Below are positions 48,013 to 57,329 of a stretch of 64,000 bases of DNA, piece after piece. This DNA comes from SSC4 sp964443225. Its GTDB lineage: Bacteria > Chloroflexota > Anaerolineae > SSC4 > Amarolineaceae. Numbering within the stretch: position 1 is the stretch's first letter; each line of letters starts with the position of its first letter. The stretch lies in the NCBI GenBank assembly GCA_964443225.1, contig CAYUCC010000014.1:24626-88625 (forward strand). Direction: 5' to 3'. The translations under genes and the position numbers were made by a program. The notes under the pieces were generated by a model that saw only the letters and a program-made list of their open reading frames with translations, was not told the origin of the DNA and made no database searches.

Positions 48013-51000
48013 GTGACAGTGGGGTCGCCCATACCAAGAGAATCGTCTGTCTTCTATCTGCCGATCGATCGGCGCCTGGCACTTGCCGAAGGCCGTGAAC
48101 TCCCCGACTGGGCCAGCGGAGCGGCCCTGTTTGCAGACATCTCCGGGTTCACGGCTTTGACCGAAGCGCTTGCGCACGAAATGGGTCCTCAGCAGGGCGC
48201 CGATGTGTTGTCGCGCCATCTGAACGCCGTCTACGATGCACTGATCGCCGAGGCGCATCGTTTCGGGTTTAGTGCTATCTCGTTTGCGGGTGACGGTGTC
48301 ACCTGTTGGCGGTACGGCGACAACGGCCTGACCGGCGTGGCCTGTGCGCTGGCGATGCAGCAGGCCATGGCTCCGCTGGCGTCGATGACCCTGACTTCCG
48401 GCCAGTCGATGGTGCTGACGTTGAAGGTCGCCGTAGCAGCAGGTACCGCGCGGCGCTTCATCGCTGGTGATAACCACATCCAGGTCTTCGACGTTCTGGC
48501 CGGAAGTCTGCTCGACCGCCTGGCCGTCGCCGAGCGCTGTGCGCACCCCGGCGAGGTGGTGCTCGATCCCGCCACAGCCGCTGCACTGGCAGACCACATC
48601 GACCTGGACCGGCCAACCCACGCCGATGAAACGCATCCGTGTGCTGTGGTGCGCGCCCTGCGCACCACCGTTACTGCGAAACCCTGGGACGATGCGGCCG
48701 CGGCGGCGCTGGATGCGAGCCAGGTGCGCGCCTGGGTTTTACCCGCCGTGCACGAACGGCTGCGTACCGGCCTGGGTGAATTCCTGGGCGATCTGCGACC
48801 GGTCACGGCGCTGTTTCTGCAGTTCAGCGGCATCGACTACGATAGTGACCCGGCGGCTGGCCATCACCTCGACCGGTTCTTGTGCGCGGTGCAAAGCACC
48901 GTCGAGCGCTACGGTGGGCACGTGATGCAGCTCATGATGGGTGACAAAGGCAGTGCCATCTGCGCTGCGTTTGGTGCCCCCGAGGCCTACGAGGACGACG
49001 CCCAGCGTGCCGTCACGGCAGCCGTTGAGTTGAAGACCCTGGCGTACCCGACCGTGACCGTTGTGCGTATTGGCATTGCCCAGGGTCTGGTACGTGCCGG
49101 CGCCTACGGCGGCGTCACCCGCCGCACCTACGGCATCCTGGGTGATGGCGTCAACCTGGCAGCACGTTTGATGCAGGCGGCCGCGGCGGGCCAGATTCTG
49201 GCCAGCGACACGGTGACCCATGCGACCAGCGGTCTGTTTCATTGGGATTCCTTACTCTCCATCCAGGTGAAGGGCAAACAGGCCGCCGTCGATGCGGCGG
49301 TCCTGGTGGGGCCCTGGGCACAGCGCACCCGCCGCTCGAACCGATGGGGCGGCAGTCCGCTGGTAGGCCGGCAGGCCGAGGTCGCTCAGATTGGTGAAAA
49401 ACTGGATCGGGCCAGCCAGGGCCAGGGCCAGGTGGTTGGGATCACCGCCGAGGCTGGGATGGGCAAGTCGCGCCTGCTTGCCGAAGCGGTACGCCTGGCC
49501 GAGGCCCGCGGATTCACCGGTTACAGCGGCCAGGCTGAATCGTACGGCACGCAGATCAGCTACCTGGCCTGGCACGAGATCTGGCGCCGCTTTTTCGGGT
49601 GCGATCCGGAGCAGTCAGCCGCCGAGCAGGCGCAGCAATTGGCGGAGGCCCTGGCGCGTATCGAGCCACCGCTGGCGGCACGCGTACCGCTGCTGGGCGC
49701 AGTTCTGAACATTTCCCTGGCCGACAACGAGTTGACGCGCAGTTTCGACGCCAAACTGCGCAAGGCGTCGCTGGAATCTCTCCTGGTCGACTGCGTACGC
49801 GCTCGGGCTCAACAGGCACCGTTGATGCTGGCGCTCGACGAGTGTCACTGGCTGGATGCCCTCTCGATTGACCTGCTGGAAGCCATTGCACGCGCCGTGG
49901 TGCGGTTGCCCGTTGTGATTCTGCTGGCCTACCGCCCGCCCGATAGCGAACGACGGCAGGTCTCTCAGCTTGCCAGGCTCCCACATTTCACCAAGATTCT
50001 GCTCGATGCCCTCGATGCCGCACAGGTTGGTACGTTGATTGCCTACCACATGACGCAGCTGCACCAGGGCGCGATGGAGGTGCCAGAGGCGTTGGTGGCG
50101 CGCATTGCGGCGCGCGCCCAGGGAAATCCGTTCTACATCGAGGAGCTGATCAAGGACGTGCAGGAGCGCGGCATCGATCCTCACGACACCGCCGCGCTGA
50201 TGGCCATGGAACTACCGGTCAGCCTCCACCGGCTGATGCTCTCGCGCATCGACCGCCTGGCGGAAGGACCCAAGACGACGCTGCGGTTCGCCAGTGTGAT
50301 TGGCCGCCAGTTCGACAGAGCCACCCTGCGCGGCGCCTGTGTCCAGTGCGGAGGCGCCCAGGCGGTGCAAATTGGCCTCGACAGCCTCAGTGCCGTCGAT
50401 CTGATTATGCTGGAGATACCCGCCGAGCAGGGTTACGTTTTCAAACACACGATCACGCAGGAAGCGGCCTACGAGACGTTGTTGTCCGCAACCCGCGCCC
50501 AGCTGCACGAGCAGGTTGCAGTCTACCTGGAGCGCACCTACCCCGACACTACCGATCAGTTGACCAACCTGTTGGCCTATCACTACGGCCGCAGCGAAAA
50601 CCTGGCGAAAAAACGTCACTACCTGCTGCAGGCGGGGCGTGTGGCCCAGGCCAATTATGACAATGCCTCAGCCCTGGCGTACTACCGGCGTGCCCTGCCG
50701 TTGGTACACGGCATCGAGCGGGTAGAGGTTTTGTTGGCCCTGGGCCAGGTGCTGGAACTCCTCGGTGACTGGGAGCAGGCCGGTGTCAACTACCGTGATG
50801 CCCTGGCCCTGGCGCAGGCCACCGAAGAATCACCGGCCCAGGCGCGCTGCCAGATCGCCCTGGGTGAGTTGGACCGCAAACGCGGCGCATATGACGAGGC
50901 CAGCACGTGGCTGGCGCATGCGCGGCAGGTCTGCACGGACGTCGGCGACGAAGCAGGCGTTGGCCGTGCCCTGCATTCGGCGGGCAGTGTTGCTGCCCAA

Positions 51001-51711
51001 CGCGGCGATTATGCCGCAGCGGTGCAGCTCTACGAAGCCAGCCTGGCCATCCGGCGGCGCCTGAATGACCAGCCCCAGGTGGCGGCGTTGTTGAGCAACC
51101 TGGGCATCGTGGCCCGCCTGCGCGGCGATCTGGACGAGGCCCGCACCCTGCACGAAGAGAGCCTGGGCATTCGTCGCGTACTGGGTGATCGTCGCGCCAT
51201 TGCGGTGTCGCTCAACAACCTGGGTAATGTTGCGCTGGACCAGCACGATACCACAACGGCGCGTGAACGGCTCGAAGAGGCTGTGGCCATCCAGCGCGTC
51301 GTGGGTGACAAACAGTATCTGGCCAATGCCCTCAACAACCTGGGCAACGTGATCCGCGCCCAGGGAGACTGGACAGCCGCCCACGACCTGTATATCGAAA
51401 GTCTGACCCTCAACCAGGAGCTTGGCGACACCTGGGCGCTGGCCTACGTGCTGGCCGACCTGGGTGTCCTGGCGGCGTGCGAGGGGCGATCGGACCGTGC
51501 GCTGCGCCTGGTCGGTGCGGCATCGGCGCTGCGCGACCAGATCGGTGCCACCCTGTCGCCGGCGGAACGGGCGCAGCTGGTGGCCTGGCTGGCACCGGCG
51601 CGTGACGCCCTGGGTGATGCCGCGGCCAACCGGGCTGAGGATGAAGGCCGGGCACTCCCACTGGATGTGGCTATCGAGTACGCCCGTTTCGATCGCTGGC
51701 TGTCGAATTGA
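48013..51711 (+). CDS. Cyclase-homology/AAA ATPase/TPR signalling protein
   Basis: The product is 1232 aa. A first class III cyclase-homology domain (about 25-175) has LFADISGFTALTEAL and SFAGDGV, retaining both metal aspartates. A second (about 255-415) has QLMMGDKGSAIC, but glutamine replaces the first aspartate (LFLQFSGIDY). An AAA-16-type ATPase follows, with Walker A ITAEAGMGKSRLL near 477-489 and LMLALDECHWLDALS as Walker B. TPR units fill about 870-1190. The GTG start at 48013 lies 6 bp after an 80-bp element and has no ribosome site. It pairs logically with the cNMP-binding gene upstream. The second messenger made, if any, is unknown. Confidence 0.88.
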   Translation: MTVGSPIPRESSVFYLPIDRRLALAEGRELPDWASGAALFADISGFTALTEALAHEMGPQQGADVLSRHLNAVYDALIAEAHRFGFSAISFAGDGVTCWRYGDNGLTGVACALAMQQAMAPLASMTLTSGQSMVLTLKVAVAAGTARRFIAGDNHIQVFDVLAGSLLDRLAVAERCAHPGEVVLDPATAAALADHIDLDRPTHADETHPCAVVRALRTTVTAKPWDDAAAAALDASQVRAWVLPAVHERLRTGLGEFLGDLRPVTALFLQFSGIDYDSDPAAGHHLDRFLCAVQSTVERYGGHVMQLMMGDKGSAICAAFGAPEAYEDDAQRAVTAAVELKTLAYPTVTVVRIGIAQGLVRAGAYGGVTRRTYGILGDGVNLAARLMQAAAAGQILASDTVTHATSGLFHWDSLLSIQVKGKQAAVDAAVLVGPWAQRTRRSNRWGGSPLVGRQAEVAQIGEKLDRASQGQGQVVGITAEAGMGKSRLLAEAVRLAEARGFTGYSGQAESYGTQISYLAWHEIWRRFFGCDPEQSAAEQAQQLAEALARIEPPLAARVPLLGAVLNISLADNELTRSFDAKLRKASLESLLVDCVRARAQQAPLMLALDECHWLDALSIDLLEAIARAVVRLPVVILLAYRPPDSERRQVSQLARLPHFTKILLDALDAAQVGTLIAYHMTQLHQGAMEVPEALVARIAARAQGNPFYIEELIKDVQERGIDPHDTAALMAMELPVSLHRLMLSRIDRLAEGPKTTLRFASVIGRQFDRATLRGACVQCGGAQAVQIGLDSLSAVDLIMLEIPAEQGYVFKHTITQEAAYETLLSATRAQLHEQVAVYLERTYPDTTDQLTNLLAYHYGRSENLAKKRHYLLQAGRVAQANYDNASALAYYRRALPLVHGIERVEVLLALGQVLELLGDWEQAGVNYRDALALAQATEESPAQARCQIALGELDRKRGAYDEASTWLAHARQVCTDVGDEAGVGRALHSAGSVAAQRGDYAAAVQLYEASLAIRRRLNDQPQVAALLSNLGIVARLRGDLDEARTLHEESLGIRRVLGDRRAIAVSLNNLGNVALDQHDTTTARERLEEAVAIQRVVGDKQYLANALNNLGNVIRAQGDWTAAHDLYIESLTLNQELGDTWALAYVLADLGVLAACEGRSDRALRLVGAASALRDQIGATLSPAERAQLVAWLAPARDALGDAAANRAEDEGRALPLDVAIEYARFDRWLSN

Positions 51712-51828
51712 CTTGACAGGGCAGCCATGCGCAAACATCCGTGCCCGACCACCGACCTGGTGCACCTCTCCTGACTTCCTGTCTTCATGATGGTCAAGCT
51801 GGTACGGCACCCCGCCGGCAGGCACAAT

Positions 51829-51856
51829 TTGACAGCAGCAGTGTTTGCATTATAGT
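51829..51856 (+). promoter_or_regulatory. Promoter of the rhamnose operon
   Basis: TTGACA (51829-51834) and TATAGT (51851-51856) are 16 bp apart, 52 bp before the rhamnulokinase start. Confidence 0.65.
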
Positions 51857-51908
51857 AATTCACAGTGACTATCCCGTCCCGTCCCCTACACCATTGGAAA
51901 CGCGCACA

Positions 51909-53390
51909 TTGAACACGTATCTAGCCATCGATTTGGGTGCCGAGAGTGGGCGCGTGATGGCGGTCCACCTCGACGGCGATCATCTGACTTTGTCCGAAGT
52001 GTACCGTTTTGCCAATGAGCCGGTGCGCCTGCCCGCCAACCTTCACTGGGATGTGCTGCGACTGTGGCATGACATCAAACAAGGGCTGGCCATGGCGGTG
52101 GCGCGCCATTCGCACATCGCCAGCCTCGGTGTCGACACCTGGGGCGTCGACTTTGCGCTGCTGGCCGCCGATGACACCCTGCTGGGCAACCCGATCCATT
52201 ACCGTGACACCCGGACCCAGGGTGTGCTGGAACGAACGCTCGCACGGGTGCCGCGCATCGACATCTTCGCACACACCGGTATCCAGTTTATGGCCATCAA
52301 CACGTTGTACCAGTTGGTGGCCATGGTCGAGGCTCGATCACCCCTGCTGGCTGCGGCCGATTCATTCCTCACGATACCCGATCTCTTCAATTTCTGGCTC
52401 AGCGGCCGCAAAGTCAACGAGTTCAGCAACGCGACCACGACCCAGTGCTACGATCCAACCACGGGCAATTGGGCATACGGCTTGCTGGCCGGGTTGGACA
52501 TTCCCACGGCGATGTTTGGTGAGATCGTTGCCCCGGGAACAGTGTTGGAAACACTGCAGCCGGCGGTGGCGGCGGAGATACAGGGTCGCGCGCTACCGGT
52601 CATTGCGCCGGCCACGCACGACACAGGCTCGGCCGTGGCGGCCGTCCCCATGCAGGACGAACCGGCGATCTATCTCAGCTCCGGAACCTGGTCGCTCATG
52701 GGCGTCGAAGTGCCGGCACCAGTGCTCAGTGATGCCGCGTTGAGGTACAATTTCACCAACGAGGGCGGCGTTGGTGGTGTTTTTCGTCTACTCAAAAACA
52801 TCATGGGGTTGTGGCTGGTACAGGAGTGCCGCCGCTGCTGGGCCGCGCACGGCGAGGAGCTGTCGTACGCCGAACTGGTTCAGATGGCCGCGGCCGCGCC
52901 GGCGTTTACCGGCATCATTCTACCCAGCGCATCCCGCTTCCTCGCACCGAGCGATATGCCGACCGCCGTGGTTGACTTTCTGACGGAGACAGGCCAGCCG
53001 GTTCCACCGAACCGGGGCGCACTGCTGCGCACCATCTTCGAAAGCCTGGCCCTCGAATACCGCTGGGTGGCCGAACGCCTGGATGAGCTGGCCGGGCGCA
53101 AGCACCCGGTCATTCATATCATCGGCGGCGGTGCGCAAAATCAGTTCCTCAATCAGCTCACTGCCAACGCCAGCGGGCGCAGCGTTGTGGCCGGCCCCGT
53201 GGAAGCCACGGCGTTGGGCAACGCGCTGGTTCAGGCATTGGCCCTGGGGCACATTGGCTCATTGGCCGAGGGGCGTGCCCTCATTGGCCGCTCTTTCCCG
53301 GCAACACGGTTCGATCCACAGCACAGTGACCGCTGGCAGGCTGCATACGCCCGATACGTGCAGCTGCATTCGGTCTACGCAGGAGAATGA
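51909..53390 (+). CDS. rhaB: Rhamnulokinase (FGGY family)
   Basis: The product is 493 aa, the usual length. FGGY motifs are LAIDLGAESGRVM (residues 5-17), SLGVDTWGVDFALL, PIHYRDTRTQGV and, in the second domain, ATHDTGSAVAAVP, IYLSSGTWSLMGVE and HIIGGGAQNQFLNQL. These favour rhamnulokinase over xylulokinase. It phosphorylates L-rhamnulose to L-rhamnulose 1-phosphate in the cytoplasm. TTG 51909 is the only start that fits the N-terminus; the region upstream to 51741 reads as non-coding and carries the promoter. It heads a three-gene operon. The isomerase and transporter are not in the window. Confidence 0.92.
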   Translation: MNTYLAIDLGAESGRVMAVHLDGDHLTLSEVYRFANEPVRLPANLHWDVLRLWHDIKQGLAMAVARHSHIASLGVDTWGVDFALLAADDTLLGNPIHYRDTRTQGVLERTLARVPRIDIFAHTGIQFMAINTLYQLVAMVEARSPLLAAADSFLTIPDLFNFWLSGRKVNEFSNATTTQCYDPTTGNWAYGLLAGLDIPTAMFGEIVAPGTVLETLQPAVAAEIQGRALPVIAPATHDTGSAVAAVPMQDEPAIYLSSGTWSLMGVEVPAPVLSDAALRYNFTNEGGVGGVFRLLKNIMGLWLVQECRRCWAAHGEELSYAELVQMAAAAPAFTGIILPSASRFLAPSDMPTAVVDFLTETGQPVPPNRGALLRTIFESLALEYRWVAERLDELAGRKHPVIHIIGGGAQNQFLNQLTANASGRSVVAGPVEATALGNALVQALALGHIGSLAEGRALIGRSFPATRFDPQHSDRWQAAYARYVQLHSVYAGE

Positions 53391-53396
53391 CCATCC

Positions 53397-54224
53397 ATGA
53401 CACTCGATCAACCCTATCCTGACCTTGAAGAGCTGCTCACCCTGATCGGCGAAGCCGGTCTGCGCCTCTCCGAGATCAATGCCAGCGAGGGAGCTGCGGG
53501 CAACATCTCGATCTATGTCGGCTGGCCGCTCGAAGTGCGGCGCCGTTTCCCTGTCGTGGAGACGATGCCGCTGCCAACGACCTGCCCGGAACTCGCCGGC
53601 CGCTTGTTCATCGTCACCGGATCGGGCCGCCGTTTGCGCGAGATCATCCACGACCCAGCAGCCAACCTGGCAGCACTGGTGGTCGACCCCGGCGGCGCCA
53701 CCGCCCAGATATATACGTCACCGCGTCGGTTGTTTGCCCGTGTCACCAGCGAGTTCAACTCGCACCTGGCCGTGCACATGGATCAGGTGGAACGCACCGG
53801 CACCAACTTTCACGCCGTGATCCACGCCCAACCACCCTACCTGACCTACTTGAGCCACATCGCGCGTTACCGTGACGTTGCCTATTTGAACCAACATCTG
53901 CTGCGCTGGCAGCCCGAAACCATCGTCAACCTGCCGGAAGGAATCGGTGTGGTGCCGTTCCTCATGCCCGGTTCGGCGCCATTGATGCAGGCTACCATGG
54001 AACGTCTGCGTACACACCGCATCGTCATCTGGAGCAAACACGGGGTGATGGCGCGCTCCGAGATTTCGGCCAAACGGGCCTCGGACCGTATCGAATATGC
54101 CGAGACGGCCGCGCGCTACGAGTACATGAACCTGGTCAATCACGAGATCGGCGAGGGACTGAGCGCCGAAGAGCTGCGCGCCATCGCTGCGACGTTTGGT
54201 GCACCACAGACGGTGTTCGAATAA
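53397..54224 (+). CDS. rhaD: Rhamnulose-1-phosphate aldolase (class II aldolase/adducin)
   Basis: The product is 275 aa, the length of E. coli RhaD. Zinc ligands are visible as His-x-x-x-His in FNSHLAVHMDQ and a later histidine in WSKHGVMARSE. The active-site phosphate region NASEGAAGNISIY is near residue 30. It cleaves L-rhamnulose 1-phosphate to dihydroxyacetone phosphate and L-lactaldehyde. It starts 6 bp after the kinase stop, with AGGAGAA upstream. The next gene encodes a second aldolase of the fused type, making this one apparently redundant. Confidence 0.85.
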   Translation: MTLDQPYPDLEELLTLIGEAGLRLSEINASEGAAGNISIYVGWPLEVRRRFPVVETMPLPTTCPELAGRLFIVTGSGRRLREIIHDPAANLAALVVDPGGATAQIYTSPRRLFARVTSEFNSHLAVHMDQVERTGTNFHAVIHAQPPYLTYLSHIARYRDVAYLNQHLLRWQPETIVNLPEGIGVVPFLMPGSAPLMQATMERLRTHRIVIWSKHGVMARSEISAKRASDRIEYAETAARYEYMNLVNHEIGEGLSAEELRAIAATFGAPQTVFE

Positions 54225-54253
54225 TCTATCGCTCTGACTGTTGTGAGGAACGT

Positions 54254-56308
54254 ATGCCAAAAAACTTGTGGAACGATGCCGATGTCGCCGGTTTGACCGG
54301 GCTCGACCTGCTGGTCTACCGCTCCCACCTCCTGGGGGCCGATCGCAGTGTCTGCAACATCTACGGCGGGAATACGGGCAGCAAGGTCATGGAAACCGAT
54401 TTCCGTGGCCTACCCGTGTATACCTTGTGGGTCAAGGGTTCGGGTTCGGACCTGGCGACGATGGGGCGCAAGGACTTCGCCGGCCTGCGCCTGGACGACG
54501 TGCTGCCGCTCATGGCGCGCGCAGCCATGAGCGACGAAGAGATGACCACGTATCTCGCACACACCCTGCTGGCACCGAACATGGTACGCCAGTCGATCGA
54601 GACCCTGCTGCACGCCTTTGTGCCGGCGCCGCATACGGATCACACCCATCCCGATGCCGTCATCAGCCTGGCCTGTGCCGCTGATGGCGAGCGCCTGGCG
54701 CGTGAAGTCTACGGTGGCCGCATGGCCTGGGTGCCGTACATCCGGCCAGGTTTCACCTTGAGCCAATGGATTGGGCAGAAGGTGCGTGACAACCCACAGG
54801 TTGAGTGTGTGATCATGGGCAAACACGGTCTCGTGACCTGGGGAGACGACCCGAAGACCTGTTACGACCATACGATCCGCATCATTCAAGAGGCCGAAGA
54901 TTACATCACACAGCGAGCCGCGGGGCGCGCCGTGTTTGGCCGCGTGGCTGTGCCGGCCCTGTCCGCGGCGCAGCGGCAGGCCGCAGCCGCCGAGGTGATG
55001 CCGGTGCTGCGCGGTGCGGCGGGGCGCTGTTTGCTGGCGTTCGACGACCGCGCTGAAGTCCTCGACTTCATTGGCAGTGCGCGTGCGCCCGCGGTGGCCG
55101 CGCGCGGCGCAGCCTGCCCGGATCACCTGGTGCACACGAAGCGTGTGCCATTGTTCATCGACTGGCGGCCGGAAGAGGGGATCGATGAGCTCAAAACGCG
55201 CCTGCGCAGCGGTGTAGAACGGTACATCGAGGACTATCAGGCCTATTTTGCCGCCAACCAGACGGTGGGCGACAAGATGGGCGACCCGGCACCGCGTATC
55301 GTCTTGATTCCTGGCATGGGCATGTTCAATACGGGCAAAGACGCCTTTGCCGCGAACGTCTCGCACGACCTGTACCTGCGGGCCATCCAGGTGATGCGCG
55401 GCTCGGAGGCGGTCGATCGTTTCACCTCGCTCACCCCTGAAGAGTCGTATGCCATCGAATACTGGCCGTTGGAACTGTACAAGCTGACACTACGCCCGCC
55501 CGATCGCGAGCTGGCGCGACGGGTGGCCTTCGTGACGGGTGGTGCGTCTGGCATCGGTCGTGCCATTGCCTACCGCCTGGCGGCCGAAGGCGCGCATGTG
55601 GCCGTGGCCGACATCGACGGCGTCGGCGCCCAACGCGTGGCCGATGACATCGTAAGCAAACACGGCTATCGGCGCGCCGTTGCTGTGCCGTGTAATGTCA
55701 GCGACGAAGCGCACGTGCTGGAGGCCTTCCGTCAGACGACGTTGGCGTACGGCGGTGTGGACATCGTAGTCAGCAACGCCGGCATTGCGTCGTCATCGCA
55801 CATCACCGAAACGTCGTTGCCCGAGTGGCAGCGCCTGTTCGACGTCCTCGCGCAGGGCTATTTCCTGGTGAGTCGGGAGGCCTTCCGCCTGTGGCAGGCA
55901 CAGGGGTTGGGAGGAAGTCTTGTCTTCGTTGCCAGTAAAAATGCCATGATCGGCAGCAAAAATGCCGCCGCCTACGGTGCGGCCAAAGCAGCCGAAGTCA
56001 ACCTGGCGCGCTGCCTGGCTGAAGATGGTGGTGCCCTGGGTGTACGCGTCAACGTTGTCAACCCGGATGCGGTCTTGCAGGGGTCGGGCATCTGGGATGC
56101 TGGTTGGCGTGAGGCCCGCGCGCGGGGCATGGGCATTGCACCAGAGCGGTTGGAAGAGGCCTATCGCCAGCGCTGCACGCTGAAGGTGAATGTGTACCCG
56201 GAGGATGTGGCCGAAGCCGTGTTTTTCCTGGCATCAGACCGCGCCGCCAAGACGACGGGTGGCATTGTGAACGTAGATGGTGGCATAGCGGCTGCCTTTG
56301 TCCGGTAG
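54254..56308 (+). CDS. rhaEW: Bifunctional rhamnulose-1-phosphate aldolase/lactaldehyde dehydrogenase
   Basis: The product is 684 aa. The N-terminal class II aldolase-like half (1-410) shows YGGNTGSKV, DHTHPDAVISLA and GKHGLVTWGDD. The C-terminal half (about 420-684) is a short-chain dehydrogenase with the NAD motif VTGGASGIGRAIA, NAGIASSSHI, and the catalytic Tyr/Lys of YGAAKAAEVN. The fusion matches the RhaEW type known from Bacillus and Alphaproteobacteria, which cleaves rhamnulose 1-phosphate and oxidises lactaldehyde to lactate. The catalytic serine position reads VFVASKNAMIGSKN, where Ser/Lys-Asn spacing should be checked. It closes the operon. Confidence 0.88.
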   Translation: MPKNLWNDADVAGLTGLDLLVYRSHLLGADRSVCNIYGGNTGSKVMETDFRGLPVYTLWVKGSGSDLATMGRKDFAGLRLDDVLPLMARAAMSDEEMTTYLAHTLLAPNMVRQSIETLLHAFVPAPHTDHTHPDAVISLACAADGERLAREVYGGRMAWVPYIRPGFTLSQWIGQKVRDNPQVECVIMGKHGLVTWGDDPKTCYDHTIRIIQEAEDYITQRAAGRAVFGRVAVPALSAAQRQAAAAEVMPVLRGAAGRCLLAFDDRAEVLDFIGSARAPAVAARGAACPDHLVHTKRVPLFIDWRPEEGIDELKTRLRSGVERYIEDYQAYFAANQTVGDKMGDPAPRIVLIPGMGMFNTGKDAFAANVSHDLYLRAIQVMRGSEAVDRFTSLTPEESYAIEYWPLELYKLTLRPPDRELARRVAFVTGGASGIGRAIAYRLAAEGAHVAVADIDGVGAQRVADDIVSKHGYRRAVAVPCNVSDEAHVLEAFRQTTLAYGGVDIVVSNAGIASSSHITETSLPEWQRLFDVLAQGYFLVSREAFRLWQAQGLGGSLVFVASKNAMIGSKNAAAYGAAKAAEVNLARCLAEDGGALGVRVNVVNPDAVLQGSGIWDAGWREARARGMGIAPERLEEAYRQRCTLKVNVYPEDVAEAVFFLASDRAAKTTGGIVNVDGGIAAAFVR

Positions 56309-56315
56309 GCACCAG

Positions 56316-56537
56316 GGCTGGGTAGTCGATATCGCGGCGGGTGAAATTCGTCACGCTATCCGTTTTACGGTCCCGCAGACGCGGCGTGCCTACGTGTGGC
56401 CGGCGCGCCACCACGCCTCGACACTGACCGGCACGCAGTATCCACCGATGGGGCAGCGTTTCCGGCTCAAAGCAAGTTTCGACATCTCGGGGTTCGCGCC
56501 CGATGTACAAGTTATCCTGCAGGCATTCAAGACCTAA
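56316..56537 (+). pseudogene. Fragment of a large secreted-type protein
   Basis: The frame encodes DIAAGEIRHAIRFTVPQTRR, ARHHASTLTGTQYPPMGQRF, LKASFDISGFAPDVQVILQAF and then stops. I recall this block from longer uncharacterised actinobacterial and Chloroflexota proteins, where it continues in a conserved YG...DNG stretch; here it lacks both ends and a start signal. It probably marks a deletion between the rhamnose operon and the next unit. Confidence 0.45.
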
Positions 56538-56662
56538 TCGACCTGCCCTTCTTCGTTTCTTCGTTTCTCCATTACCTGTCCTTAACCTGCTCATAGTACG
56601 CCCTTTACCCACGACCGGTGCATTTAGTGCATAATGGTGTGGACTTGAACAGGAGGTGACAC

Positions 56663-56986
56663 ATGAACCAGCGCTTGAATCGGAAGGCTATCGCACTGTC
56701 GGCGATCGTAACGACGGTGGTTTTGGTTGGAATCGGTGCGGCCACGTTCGTGGCCAACCCAACGGCGGTCGACGCCAACACGGCACAGATCGATGGTCAG
56801 ACCGCAGCAGCCGATCAGACGTACGGGGTGACATCGGCGCAAACAGACGCAGCGATCACCCCTGAGCGCGTGCCGTGGGCCACAGGGCACCACGCGCACG
56901 AATCGGTCCAAACGACCTTTGCGCACGGGCATGACCACGATCACGCTGACGAACACGAACATGAATACGAGGACCATCATGACTGA
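56663..56986 (+). CDS. Small membrane-anchored protein with His/Asp/Glu tail
   Basis: The product is 107 aa. A basic start and one membrane segment (about 10-31) act as signal anchor. The mid-region is Thr/Ala-rich, and the last 22 residues are a metal-binding-type tail (GHDHDHADEHEHEYEDHHD) with seven histidines. The start at 56663 has a strong AGGAGGTGACAC site. It overlaps the next gene by 8 bp. The tail suggests zinc, copper or iron binding outside the membrane, next to an ApbE/ferric-reductase-like pair. No family recognised. Confidence 0.65.
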   Translation: MNQRLNRKAIALSAIVTTVVLVGIGAATFVANPTAVDANTAQIDGQTAAADQTYGVTSAQTDAAITPERVPWATGHHAHESVQTTFAHGHDHDHADEHEHEYEDHHD

Positions 56987-57329
56987 AGAAACTCAACTGC
57001 CGGTAACCCCACGGTCGAATCGGCGATCACAGAAAACCCCGGCCTGGAAAAGCGCGCTGCTGGCATCGGCCCTGGGTACCGTTATCCTGGGCTGGGGAAT
57101 CCTGGGCTGCACCGAAACGCCCGCCGATGACCAGGCTGAGCAGCAGGTCACGCCGAGCTCAACGTTTCAGGAGACCGAACTGCTCGCCGATGACAGTGAC
57201 GACGGGATCGTGCTGGAAGACGACGAGAATGACGATGAGGATGCCCCGGCATCGAAGAGCACGACTACCCAGAGCATCCCGCAGGCCCCGACTTTCCGGC
57301 AGCCGCCGGCGCGGACACGTGGCTCGTGA
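56979..57329 (+). CDS. Small acidic membrane-anchored protein or lipoprotein
   Basis: The product is 116 aa. A basic region (11-24) precedes a hydrophobic helix (25-43) ending in WGILGC, a weak lipobox at Cys44. The exported part is acidic (DDSDDGIVLEDDENDDEDA) and ends in a Pro/Thr/Arg tail. It overlaps both neighbours (8 bp upstream; GTGA with ApbE downstream), so it is translated in one coupled unit. It could chelate metal or bind a cationic redox partner. No family recognised and no flavinylation motif (S/T-G-A-S/T) is present. Confidence 0.6.
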   Translation: MTEETQLPVTPRSNRRSQKTPAWKSALLASALGTVILGWGILGCTETPADDQAEQQVTPSSTFQETELLADDSDDGIVLEDDENDDEDAPASKSTTTQSIPQAPTFRQPPARTRGS

